A stretch of 64,000 nt of DNA from Halomonas alkalisoli (GTDB lineage: Bacteria; Pseudomonadota; Gammaproteobacteria; Pseudomonadales; Halomonadaceae): the NCBI RefSeq assembly GCF_021412585.1, contig NZ_JAKCMI010000021.1, forward strand, positions 62,001 through 126,000, given 5' to 3'. The notes below the pieces were generated by a model, which saw nothing but the letters and a program-made list of their open reading frames with translations, was not told the origin of the DNA and ran no database searches. The position numbers and the translations under genes were made by a program. Positions 36,036-43,911 of the stretch are shown piece after piece; position 1 is the stretch's first letter, and each line of letters opens with the position of its first letter.

Positions 36036-36151
36036 TACTCTCCCCCTTTGCACGCTCGCGCCGACGGCATGTCCGGAACCATGATCGGCATTGCCCGGTC
36101 AATCTCTGGTAATGCCACGCTGTCATCGCTACTGTCAGCCAGGCCAGCGTC

Positions 36152-36187
36152 ACAGCTGTCATCACAACTTTCATCACAACTGTCATC
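36152..36187. repeat. Three tandem 12-bp units upstream of the TraX gene
   Basis: ACAGCTGTCATC, ACAACTTTCATC and ACAACTGTCATC follow one another exactly, ending 18 bp before the TraX-family start. A related CTGTCATC word lies at about 36,120. The spacing of about one helical turn per unit could serve a repeated regulator site. Confidence 0.85.
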
Positions 36188-36205
36188 AAAAACATGGAGG
36201 TCGCG

Positions 36206-37003
36206 ATGACCACACAGGCCGCCGCTGTGCCGGCGACGGATCGCCCCGCCTCGACCTGGACCGGTTGGGGCCAGTGGCTGGCGCTGGCCACCATGACCAT
36301 CGACCACCTGACCCGCTACGCGCTGCCCACAGGCTGGCAGCTCGACTGGGCAGGCTCGTCGATCGGGCGCATCGCCTTCCCGCTCTTCGCCGCCATGGTC
36401 GCCTGGCACGGGCTGTTCAATACCCGCAACCCCCTGCGCTACGCCCGGCGTATCCTGGTGATCGGCCTGGTGGCCCAGCTGCCCTACATGATGATGCCCC
36501 GGGCATCGGATGCCTTCATCCTCAATGTCTGCTTCACCCTGGCGCTGGGCCTGGCCTGGGGCACCTGGCTGCGCAGCCTGCTGGCGCGCTATCAGCAGGG
36601 CAAGTTGGACGTGCCGCTGGCACTGGGTGTTGGCGTCTCATTGCTCGGCTGGTATGTGGCCGGCAACTGGGTGGAATACGGGCACCGTGGCCTGCTGTTG
36701 ATTCCGCTGCTCATGCTCGCCTTCCATCAGCTGCACGGCGCCGGCGAAGCGCTGGGCGAACGCCTGCTCGCCGTCACCATGGCAGCACCGGTGCTGGTGG
36801 TGGCCGGGCTGATGAATAGCTCCGACATGGCCAAGTCCTTCACCGTGGCCACCTGCCTGGTGGTCCTGTGGCTGGCCGCCGGCGCCCACCGCCTCACGCC
36901 CAGCGTGCCGAGCGCCATGCCGCGCCGGCTGTGGCTGGCCTGGTACCCCGGCCATTTCATGCTGATCGCCGCCTGGCTCTGGGCAAGCGGTGGCCTGGGC
37001 TGA
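36206..37003 (+). CDS. TraX-family integral membrane protein
   Basis: A 265-residue protein with about eight membrane segments and the TraX family pattern. An early WLALATMTIDHLTRY has the conserved Asp-His, followed by GSSIGRIAFPLFAAMVAWHG and the late WYPGHFMLIAAWLW. F-plasmid TraX acetylates pilin; chromosomal relatives are probably membrane acyltransferases of unknown target. The ATG at 36206 has a GGAGG site 5-9 bases upstream; an ATG at 36194 overlaps that site. Its stop abuts the convergent GGDEF-EAL gene. Confidence 0.85.
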   Translation: MTTQAAAVPATDRPASTWTGWGQWLALATMTIDHLTRYALPTGWQLDWAGSSIGRIAFPLFAAMVAWHGLFNTRNPLRYARRILVIGLVAQLPYMMMPRASDAFILNVCFTLALGLAWGTWLRSLLARYQQGKLDVPLALGVGVSLLGWYVAGNWVEYGHRGLLLIPLLMLAFHQLHGAGEALGERLLAVTMAAPVLVVAGLMNSSDMAKSFTVATCLVVLWLAAGAHRLTPSVPSAMPRRLWLAWYPGHFMLIAAWLWASGGLG

Positions 37004-39364
37004 TCAGTCGGTGATCTGACCGGAGCCAGCCGATTCCTGGCAGCGGGAGAGAAGCTGTTCCAGCGCTTCCGCGGCCATGGGTCGATGAAAGTGGAAGCCC
37101 TGGAAGCGCCGACAGCCGCGGGTCAGCAGGAAATCCAGCTGGGCCTCATTCTCGACACCCTCGGCCACGACCTCGATACCGAGGTGCTGCGCCATGGCCA
37201 GTATCGTCTCGACGATGGCGGCATCGTTGCTGTCGGAGTCCAGGTCACTGACGAAGCTGCGGTCGATCTTCAGTTCGTCCAGCGGCAGGCACTTCAGGTA
37301 TGTCAGGGAGGAGAAGCCGGTACCGAAATCGTCCAGGGCAAGATTGACCCCCAGCCGCTTGAGCTGATGCATGCGATCCACCGCATCACCCAGCCCGTCG
37401 ATCATGATGCTCTCGGTCAGCTCGATGGTCAGCCGCGACGAGGCGACGCCATGGGTCCCCAGCACCCAGGTCACACCCTCGACGAACCCCGGCTGGGTGA
37501 AGTGTCGCACGCTGATGTTGACCGAAAGACATGGCAGCGTCTCGACCGGCAGGCGAGCCAACAGCTCGCAGCAGCTATCCAGCATCCAGGTCTCGAGCTC
37601 GACGATAAGGTCGCTCTCCTCGGCGATGGCGATGAAGACTTCCGGCGAGATCCAGCCGTGAGTCGGGTGCTGCCAGCGCATCAGCGCCTCGACGCCGACA
37701 ATGCGCCCCTCCTGGTCGAGCTGGGGCTGGAAGTGGGTACAGAGCTGATCTTCCGCCAGGGCCCGGCGCAGCGCCTGCTCCATCTCCAGGCGCCAGGTGA
37801 TCTGGGTCTGCATCGCCGGCTCATAGCCGCACACCTGGGCCCGGCCCTTGACCTTGGCCTGGTACATGGCGGTATCGGCATGCCGCAGCACATCGCCCAC
37901 GTCATCGTCGACGGCGAGAGGAAAGAGGGTATAGCCGATGCTCGGCGTGACGCTGATTCGATGGCCCTCGAGGTCATAGACCTTGCGCAGCGAGGAGAGA
38001 AGATCCCTTGCCATCTGCTCGGCCCGCACCAGCTCGGCCTGCCGGTCGCCCGACAGGGCCGGCACCAGCACAACGAACTCGTCACCGCTGAGCCGCGCCG
38101 CCATGTCGCCATCCTGCATGCTGACCAGCAGCCGCTTGCTTAGCTGCCTGAGCAGCTCGTCGCCGATGGCGTGGCCCAGTGAATCGTTGATCATCTTGAA
38201 GCGGTCGAGGTCGAGGAACATCACCAGGCCAAGGCGACCGTCATCGCGACGGTCCCGAATCGTGGACGCCAGGGTCTCGATCAGCAGGCGGCGATTGGGT
38301 AGCTCGGTCAGCTGATCGAAATAGGCTTGGCGGTGAATGGTCTCTTCGGCTCGCTTGCGCTCGGTGACATCCTCGATCAGCGCCACGCCGCCGACGATGG
38401 CCCCATCCTCGTTGCGCAGGGCATTGTAGAAGGCACGAAGCGGCGTCTGCTTGCCGCTGACAATCGCGCGATAGGTTCCTTCGTAATAACCAGTCCCGCT
38501 GATCAGCGACTGGCGAACCGCGCGGGAGACCCGCTTGTCCTCCAATTGCTCCAGCAGGTTCAAGCCCTGCAAACGATCTCGACTGGTCCCGAGGATATCC
38601 AGGCACTTCTCGTTGAAATCGACGACGCGCCCTTCCCGGTCGAAGTGCATCACCCCCAGGGGCGTGTGGCGGAAGATGGCACGATGGCGACTCTCGCTCT
38701 CACGCAGCTGCGCCTCCCGTGAGGTGACGGCCAGCCGCAGGGCGATATTGTCGCTGATGATGCGGTAGAGCCGATGGCTGACCGTCAGCAGGAGCCCCAG
38801 GAACAGCACAACCATGGCAGCGAGCAGCCAGGAGAACGGCGACCCATGAAATAGCAGCTGGCCCAGCAGTGGCAAGACGACAGGCAGGATGAAGACGGGG
38901 GCCACCCACCACACCGAAGAGAGGGTGGTCATGCCACCGGCGGCGACCCCGGTCAGCACGATGGTCAGGGCGGCAAGCTGGCCATGGTGCTCCATGGTGA
39001 ACATGAGCAACCCCGCAGCCCCCCATACGGCGCCGGCGATACCGGCACCCCAGGCGAATCGATGCAGCCAGCGCCGCTGGCGACGCCGGCTTGCGGGCAA
39101 GCAATGATAATACCAGGCAAGCCCCAGGCGACCGGCGGAGACGACGACCAGCGCGGCCAGCCATCCGATCAGCTGGGCGGCCGACAATAACGGCCACATG
39201 GCGGCGACCAGCAGGCACGCCCCCAGCACGCTGGCAAGCACCGGCTGCCACAGCCGCTCATAGAGCAGATGCACCTGCTCGTGAACGAGCTGGTGGCGCT
39301 GTGGGAAGGTTGCCAGAGGCGCAGCCGTGAAGTCGCGACTCTCCTCAGTGGAAGGGACGGGCAT
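37004..39364 (-). CDS. Membrane-anchored PAS-GGDEF-EAL cyclic-di-GMP enzyme
   Basis: A 786-residue signalling protein. It has an N-terminal block of about six membrane helices (residues 30-195), a PAS domain (about 215-330), GGDEF (about 345-510) and EAL (about 525-775). The cyclase signature is SGDEF in place of GGDEF, with FLDLDRFKMINDSLGH intact. The EAL domain has EALMRWQHP, DDFGTGFSSLTYLK and VVAEGVENEAQL, with all main metal and catalytic residues, so phosphodiesterase activity is likely. The GGDEF part may be active, weak or GTP-sensing. No neighbour explains its input; it stands alone between convergent genes. Confidence 0.93.
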   Translation of the reverse strand: MPVPSTEESRDFTAAPLATFPQRHQLVHEQVHLLYERLWQPVLASVLGACLLVAAMWPLLSAAQLIGWLAALVVVSAGRLGLAWYYHCLPASRRRQRRWLHRFAWGAGIAGAVWGAAGLLMFTMEHHGQLAALTIVLTGVAAGGMTTLSSVWWVAPVFILPVVLPLLGQLLFHGSPFSWLLAAMVVLFLGLLLTVSHRLYRIISDNIALRLAVTSREAQLRESESRHRAIFRHTPLGVMHFDREGRVVDFNEKCLDILGTSRDRLQGLNLLEQLEDKRVSRAVRQSLISGTGYYEGTYRAIVSGKQTPLRAFYNALRNEDGAIVGGVALIEDVTERKRAEETIHRQAYFDQLTELPNRRLLIETLASTIRDRRDDGRLGLVMFLDLDRFKMINDSLGHAIGDELLRQLSKRLLVSMQDGDMAARLSGDEFVVLVPALSGDRQAELVRAEQMARDLLSSLRKVYDLEGHRISVTPSIGYTLFPLAVDDDVGDVLRHADTAMYQAKVKGRAQVCGYEPAMQTQITWRLEMEQALRRALAEDQLCTHFQPQLDQEGRIVGVEALMRWQHPTHGWISPEVFIAIAEESDLIVELETWMLDSCCELLARLPVETLPCLSVNISVRHFTQPGFVEGVTWVLGTHGVASSRLTIELTESIMIDGLGDAVDRMHQLKRLGVNLALDDFGTGFSSLTYLKCLPLDELKIDRSFVSDLDSDSNDAAIVETILAMAQHLGIEVVAEGVENEAQLDFLLTRGCRRFQGFHFHRPMAAEALEQLLSRCQESAGSGQITD

Positions 39365-39435
39365 GCGATCGTTCCGAATCGATTCAGTCGTTGTAGACCC
39401 TATCTTTACCGCATGCCGTTGGATTTGGCGAGGGA

Positions 39436-39457
39436 GCCGCCCTCAACGCAAGGCGGC
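39436..39457 (-). terminator. Weak stem-loop after the cytochrome b5/FMN gene
   Basis: GCCGCC (39436-39441) and GGCGGC (39452-39457) pair around a 10-base loop, 21 bp beyond the leftward stop. An outer GGGAG/CTCCC pair is possible. It is the only visible structure between this operon end and the downstream gene. Confidence 0.35.
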
Positions 39458-39477
39458 CGGGGCACTCCCTGCCGTGT

Positions 39478-40308
39478 TCAAGGCCAGGAGTAGACGCCTC
39501 GATTCAGGCCATCCCGAATCGCCGAGATCACCTTGGCACCGCGCAGCGTGGCACCGCTGTATCCGTCCACGTCATCGACCATGCGCTGGGGCTCGTAGAG
39601 CGCGAAGATGCGCGTCACGGGCTCACCCTCGAGCCGCTCGGCGATCTGCTCATACTGCACCCTGACGGGGTAGAGCTCGTCACCCTCCTCCAGCTCCAGG
39701 TAGTCCACCCCACGGTAGGCCAGGTGGCGATAGTCGACCGACTCGAAGCGTCCATCGCGCAGGTCGAAGGTGATATTGACCTGGATGACCCCGCGGTCGG
39801 TGAAGACACCGCGGTAGTGGCCATCCAGGGGCAGGCCCAGCATGGCACGGTGGAGGCGCTCGTCTTCCGCCGGAGAAAGCGCCCGGTCCGCATCGATCAC
39901 TTCGGCGTCCGCGTCGGCCGCATCGTCCGGCATTACTGGCTGGCCGTCCTCCCCGACCAGTCGCCCCACCAGAAGGGACTCTAGCCGTGACGCGGCCCGC
40001 GGGCTGTGAGGCACGCCGGGACGCTTGTTCTCCCAGCCCTCGGTGGCATCCCTGCCGCACCACTCCAGCATCACCTCCTCCTCGGTAGGGTGGTCGGGGA
40101 TGTAGTCGGTGACGTCGTAGACCCGGCCGTGAATGGCCTTCCAGCAGCTCTCGGCACCATCATGCTCGGCCAGTTCGTCCCACGTGACGGCGTCGAGCGC
40201 TTCGTCGTCGCGTGCCTCGTTATCCGATTGGGATAGCGCACTGGCCGACAGCAGGGTGAGGATACTGGCCAGGAAGGCGATGAAGGCGGTATAGGCGATC
40301 TTGTTCAT
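39478..40308 (-). CDS. Secreted cytochrome b5 / FMN-binding domain fusion protein
   Basis: A 276-residue protein with a Sec signal peptide (about residues 1-26). A cytochrome b5-type domain follows at about 38-115, with CWKAIHGRVYDVTDYIPDHP supplying one haem His, where HPGG is changed to HPTE. VPHSPRAA supplies the second. After an acidic linker, residues 160-276 form an FMN_bind domain ending in DGYSGATLRGAKVISAI, the motif in which the Thr of SGAT receives covalent FMN from ApbE. So it should carry haem and flavin in the periplasm. Its start overlaps the ferric-reductase-like gene (ATGA), which makes that membrane protein its probable electron donor or partner. Confidence 0.85.
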   Translation of the reverse strand: MNKIAYTAFIAFLASILTLLSASALSQSDNEARDDEALDAVTWDELAEHDGAESCWKAIHGRVYDVTDYIPDHPTEEEVMLEWCGRDATEGWENKRPGVPHSPRAASRLESLLVGRLVGEDGQPVMPDDAADADAEVIDADRALSPAEDERLHRAMLGLPLDGHYRGVFTDRGVIQVNITFDLRDGRFESVDYRHLAYRGVDYLELEEGDELYPVRVQYEQIAERLEGEPVTRIFALYEPQRMVDDVDGYSGATLRGAKVISAIRDGLNRGVYSWP

Positions 40309-41600
40309 AGGAAATCGAAGACCTCGCTGTGAATGCGTGAGGCAGGAACGCCCTGATCGGTCAGCAGTCGCTGCAGGTGAGCGTTCATCCCCGGGGGACC
40401 ACAGATGTAGATTTCTCGCTCCGCATAGTCGGGACAGTGATGACGCAGGAAGGCTTCGGTAAGCGGTCCCTGGTCCCGATAATAGTGGGAAGTGTAGGTG
40501 AACTCCTCTACCCGCTCGGCAATCTCCTTCAGCTCATCCTGGTAGTAGGCGCGATCGGGACTGTTCGACAGATACAACAGCTGTACGTCATCGCCCTGGC
40601 CAAGTTCTGCCATCTCCCGTGCAGCGCCGACGAAGGGCGTGATGCCGATGCCCCCGCCGAACCAGAGCGACTTGCGCGAGGGAAAGTGGCGCTGAAAGAA
40701 GTCGCCATAGGGCCCTTCGATCAACACTCGGGAGCCCGGTGTCACCGACTGCAGGGCGTGACTGGCATCACCCAGGTCCTTGATGCCGATTCGCAGCCGA
40801 GCGTCGTGAGGGCTCGAGGCGATGGTATAGGGGTGCTCCTCGCCGCGCCCAGCGCTCAAGGACTCGTCCAGTGGCGACAGGTAGACGAACTGCCCCGTCT
40901 TATGGGCCATTCGACGACCCTCGGGCTCCAGCACCAGTTCCACCACGCCCCGGGCCAGCGGCTCGACAGCCACGACCCGGTAAGGCAGGCGCGAGAAGCG
41001 GGGAGAGAGCAGCTTGCGCCAGACGATGGCGCCCAGCCCGGCGATACCCAGCAGCCACCAGGGCCAGGTCTCACCCGCCAGCAACAGTACGTGACCCAGT
41101 CCCAGAAACAGCGCGGCCGCCGATACCAGGTGCAGCCGCTTCCAGCGCTGATAATGCAGGCGGCCGAAGAAGCCAAAGGTAGGCGCCAGGAAGATAACCA
41201 TGGCCAGCCAGGCGAGCCAGCCCAGCCAGACCGCGCCGTGGGAGACAGGGGGGAAGAGCGTCGCCACCGCCGCGTCCAGCGAGGCGGGCACCGCCGCCAG
41301 GGCCAGGGCCAGTACATGCACCATTATAAGGATGAAGGCGCCGAACCCCATCCAGTGATGCAGCTTCCAGAGCCGTACCAGCCCACCGAAGGGACGATCG
41401 AAGCCCGGCAGCCGCAGGCTTACCGCTGCCGCCAGCAGCATCAAGGCCAGCCCCAGGATGCCGGTTACCCGACCCACCCAGGTCAGCCACAGCTCAGGCG
41501 GCCCACCGAGCCCGCCCAGGCGCGGCAATGCCACCATGAGCGGTAGCAGCAGCGCGGCTATCAAGGCGAGATCGCCCGGTCTCGGTAGTCGTCGCATCAT
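40305..41600 (-). CDS. Ferric-reductase-like transmembrane flavocytochrome (NAD(P)H:haem b oxidoreductase)
   Basis: A 431-residue protein. The N-terminal half has about six membrane helices with haem-type histidines in KLHHWMGFGAFILIMVHVLA (about residues 80-98) and in KRLHLVSAAALFLGLGHVLLL (about 155-175). The C-terminal half is a ferredoxin-NADP+ reductase module with the FAD motif HPYTIASSP, the nucleotide site GGGIGITPFVGAA and the terminal YICGPPGMN. It should pass electrons from cytoplasmic NAD(P)H across the membrane. It is the first gene of a two-gene leftward operon with the b5/FMN protein and is divergent from another haem-protein operon. Confidence 0.9.
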   Translation of the reverse strand: MMRRLPRPGDLALIAALLLPLMVALPRLGGLGGPPELWLTWVGRVTGILGLALMLLAAAVSLRLPGFDRPFGGLVRLWKLHHWMGFGAFILIMVHVLALALAAVPASLDAAVATLFPPVSHGAVWLGWLAWLAMVIFLAPTFGFFGRLHYQRWKRLHLVSAAALFLGLGHVLLLAGETWPWWLLGIAGLGAIVWRKLLSPRFSRLPYRVVAVEPLARGVVELVLEPEGRRMAHKTGQFVYLSPLDESLSAGRGEEHPYTIASSPHDARLRIGIKDLGDASHALQSVTPGSRVLIEGPYGDFFQRHFPSRKSLWFGGGIGITPFVGAAREMAELGQGDDVQLLYLSNSPDRAYYQDELKEIAERVEEFTYTSHYYRDQGPLTEAFLRHHCPDYAEREIYICGPPGMNAHLQRLLTDQGVPASRIHSEVFDFL

Positions 41601-41681
41601 TCCATCCCCTGACTCACCTGCTGCTTATTGTTGCGGATTAGTAGACACATTCAACCTATGTGGCGGATTGTCACGCCTGAC

Positions 41682-41695
41682 TTGATCTGTGTCAT
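41682..41695. promoter_or_regulatory. FNR-like half-palindrome between divergent redox operons
   Basis: TTGATCTGTGTCAT has a perfect TTGAT half-site and a second half matching ATCAA at three of five positions. It shares TTGATCTG and the TCA with the perfect box near 14,350. It lies in the 165-bp divergent region, 71 bp before the EB_dh-domain gene, so Fnr/Anr control of either operon is possible. Confidence 0.4.
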
Positions 41696-41765
41696 GTCGT
41701 TAATCGGGGCGTGTCCCACACTGAGATCAGGAAGCTTCCGTTTCCCCCTTGATGCAGGAGATCAC

Positions 41766-43208
41766 ATGGCGAGTCATGAGAAGGGCACTAGCCCCTGGCT
41801 GGTCCTCGGACTGCCAGTAGCGCTGGGACTGGCCTGGATCACCCAGGGCTCCGGGGTGATCCAGAATGATCCCGAGCACAATATCTGGATTCCCGACGAG
41901 CTGACCATGCCGCTGCAGGTGCAGGCCGCCTACAATGGCGAGCAGATCTACTTCCGCTATCGCTGGCCCGCATCACAGCCCCATGTCTATCACGACATGC
42001 TGCGCTACGAGGATGGCGAATGGGTCCGCCATGGCAGCTCGGTTCCAGGGCCTGACCCCGCCGGCACCTACGAGGACCGTGTGGCAATGCTGGTGGATGA
42101 CGGCGGCGTCCCCGAGTTCGGCCGATACGGCGGCTACATCACCGTCGGCAATCAGATGCGCTTCTTCACCAACTCTGCTTCACCGGCTGACGTAGGGGCG
42201 CACCCGCACCTGGGCGAAACGCTCGGTGAGAGCGATGTCCGCAAGTACCTGCCAGCCACGCGATCCGATCAGAATGACTGGCGCAGCGTCGTGGACGCCG
42301 ACGTGCTGGCAATGCAGCGCGAGGCGGGCTACTTCCTCGACCTGTGGCACTGGCGCGCAGGTCGCTCCAATGCCATCGGCGCCTCCGATGACCAGTGGGT
42401 CGGCGAATATCGCCACGGCGATGCCGGCACCGGCCCCTTCACCACCAACTGGGACGGCGATAGCCGACAGCCACGCTGGATGCTCGACCCTGAGCAGACC
42501 GGTCAGCGCGCCCTGCGCTGGGAGGACGTGACTTCGGGCCACGTCGATTTCGACGGCCTCTACTTCCTGTCGGAGGACAACCGGACCGATTTCGATCCCG
42601 ACCATGACTGGCAGAACGGCGATGTCATCCCGCGGCGCCTGCTCCGCCAGCCCGCCGGCTCCCGCGGCGATATCATGGTGCATGACGGCCCTGCCCGCTG
42701 GGCGGATGGCCACTGGGACGTGACCCTGGTGCGTGCCATGGATACCCGAAGCCCACTGGACGACAAGGCCTTCCGGGAACAGGGCGTTTACGACATCGGC
42801 ATCGCCGTCTATCGCAACGCCACCGGCAGTCGCTGGCATTACGTATCGCATCCCTACACGGTGGGCCTGGGACGCGAGGCAGACTTTCAGGCGATGGCCT
42901 TCGACGGGGACTCGCCGGACTGGTCGAATGACTGGTTCGATATGACCCTTTTCTACCCGGGGCAGGTCGACTGGCCGCTGCTGACCAGCCGCGCCCACGC
43001 CGGGGCCCCGGACATCGCGGAGGGCAAGCCGGTGCGCCCCCGTCACAGCGAAAAGCAGCTCGCCCTCTACGGGGTGGAGATGGAATTCAACGACGCCATC
43101 ACCACCCGCTGGTGGATGACTCTGCTCGCCGGCCTCATCGCCATGCTCGGCGTGACCCTTGCCCTGCTGCCCAGCTTCCGCCCGATTCGCCAAGGAGCCC
43201 GCTCATGA
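41766..43208 (+). CDS. Membrane-anchored ethylbenzene-dehydrogenase-type haem-binding protein
   Basis: A 480-residue protein with an N-terminal hydrophobic segment (about residues 8-27), a large periplasmic beta-rich region and a C-terminal membrane helix (about 453-473). The region matches the EB_dh haem-binding family, with an early QVQAAYNGEQIYFRYRWP strand pair and a repeated DxxxFDGLYFL/RWADGHWDVTLVRAM core. In ethylbenzene and DMSO-type dehydrogenases such a subunit holds haem b and relays electrons; here no molybdopterin subunit is nearby. The ATG at 41766 has a GCAGGAG site. Coupled by ATGA to the DUF2231 gene. Confidence 0.8.
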   Translation: MASHEKGTSPWLVLGLPVALGLAWITQGSGVIQNDPEHNIWIPDELTMPLQVQAAYNGEQIYFRYRWPASQPHVYHDMLRYEDGEWVRHGSSVPGPDPAGTYEDRVAMLVDDGGVPEFGRYGGYITVGNQMRFFTNSASPADVGAHPHLGETLGESDVRKYLPATRSDQNDWRSVVDADVLAMQREAGYFLDLWHWRAGRSNAIGASDDQWVGEYRHGDAGTGPFTTNWDGDSRQPRWMLDPEQTGQRALRWEDVTSGHVDFDGLYFLSEDNRTDFDPDHDWQNGDVIPRRLLRQPAGSRGDIMVHDGPARWADGHWDVTLVRAMDTRSPLDDKAFREQGVYDIGIAVYRNATGSRWHYVSHPYTVGLGREADFQAMAFDGDSPDWSNDWFDMTLFYPGQVDWPLLTSRAHAGAPDIAEGKPVRPRHSEKQLALYGVEMEFNDAITTRWWMTLLAGLIAMLGVTLALLPSFRPIRQGARS

Positions 43209-43756
43209 CCGGCACTCACGCCATGCTCTCTCACTTCCCGATCGGGTTCTGGGCCCTGGCCACTCTGATGATTCTGGTCGGCGCCTTCATGCCCGGCCGG
43301 CTCGCTGAGCTCTCCCGCGCCGCCCTGCTACCGGTGCTGGTCCTCAGCCTGCTGGGCGCCCTGGCCACCCTGACCATCGGCTTCCTGATATGGCCAATGG
43401 CTGCCAACCTGGCAAGCCCCCTGGCGCGCAACCATATCCTGATGGCGCTCTGGTCGCTGGGCATCTTCACCATGCTCACCGCGCTGGTATGGCGGGCCGG
43501 TGACAGCGCCTTCGACGGCGCTCGCCGCTGGGTACTGGTGATCCTGGCGTTGACGGGGGGATTGCTGTTCGCCTCCACCGGCACCCTGGGCGGCCATCTG
43601 GTGGGCGCCACCACGGCCTTTTCCGCGGTGCTCGGCCTGATGGGGTGGGAGGTCTATACCACCTTCTACAGTCCGTTGTGGGTCATCGCCGTCATGGTGA
43701 TCATCGGCCTCGCCCTGGGGGCACTCGGCATCATGAGCCAGCGCAGGAGCGGCTGA
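43205..43756 (+). CDS. DUF2231-family membrane protein
   Basis: A 183-residue protein with four to five membrane helices and the DUF2231 N-terminal pattern HAMLSHFPIGFWALA, with later conserved NHILMALWSLG and GGHLVGA containing further histidines. The family has no settled function; its histidines could bind haem or metal. The start at 43205 overlaps the EB_dh gene stop (ATGA), so the two proteins are made together and may form a membrane complex. Confidence 0.82.
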   Translation: MTGTHAMLSHFPIGFWALATLMILVGAFMPGRLAELSRAALLPVLVLSLLGALATLTIGFLIWPMAANLASPLARNHILMALWSLGIFTMLTALVWRAGDSAFDGARRWVLVILALTGGLLFASTGTLGGHLVGATTAFSAVLGLMGWEVYTTFYSPLWVIAVMVIIGLALGALGIMSQRRSG

Positions 43757-43782
43757 TCCCAGCATCACCTCCCGTAACTGGC

Positions 43783-43808
43783 AAGGGCCCCGCTTCGGCG
43801 GGGCCCTT
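43783..43808 (+). terminator. Strong intrinsic-type terminator after the DUF2231 gene
   Basis: AAGGGCCCCGC (43783-43793) and GCGGGGCCCTT (43798-43808) form a perfect 11-bp stem with a TTCG tetraloop, 26 bp after the stop. The A-start and TT-end make it usable in both directions. Confidence 0.85.
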
Positions 43809-43911
43809 GTCGTCCTAAATGCCCTTCCACTGCTTTTTCGCTCGCTTCACGCTGCTGCGGCAATTCCCGCCTAGACTGAAAATTTCCGTGGCGGCATGTG
43901 AGACACTCTCA

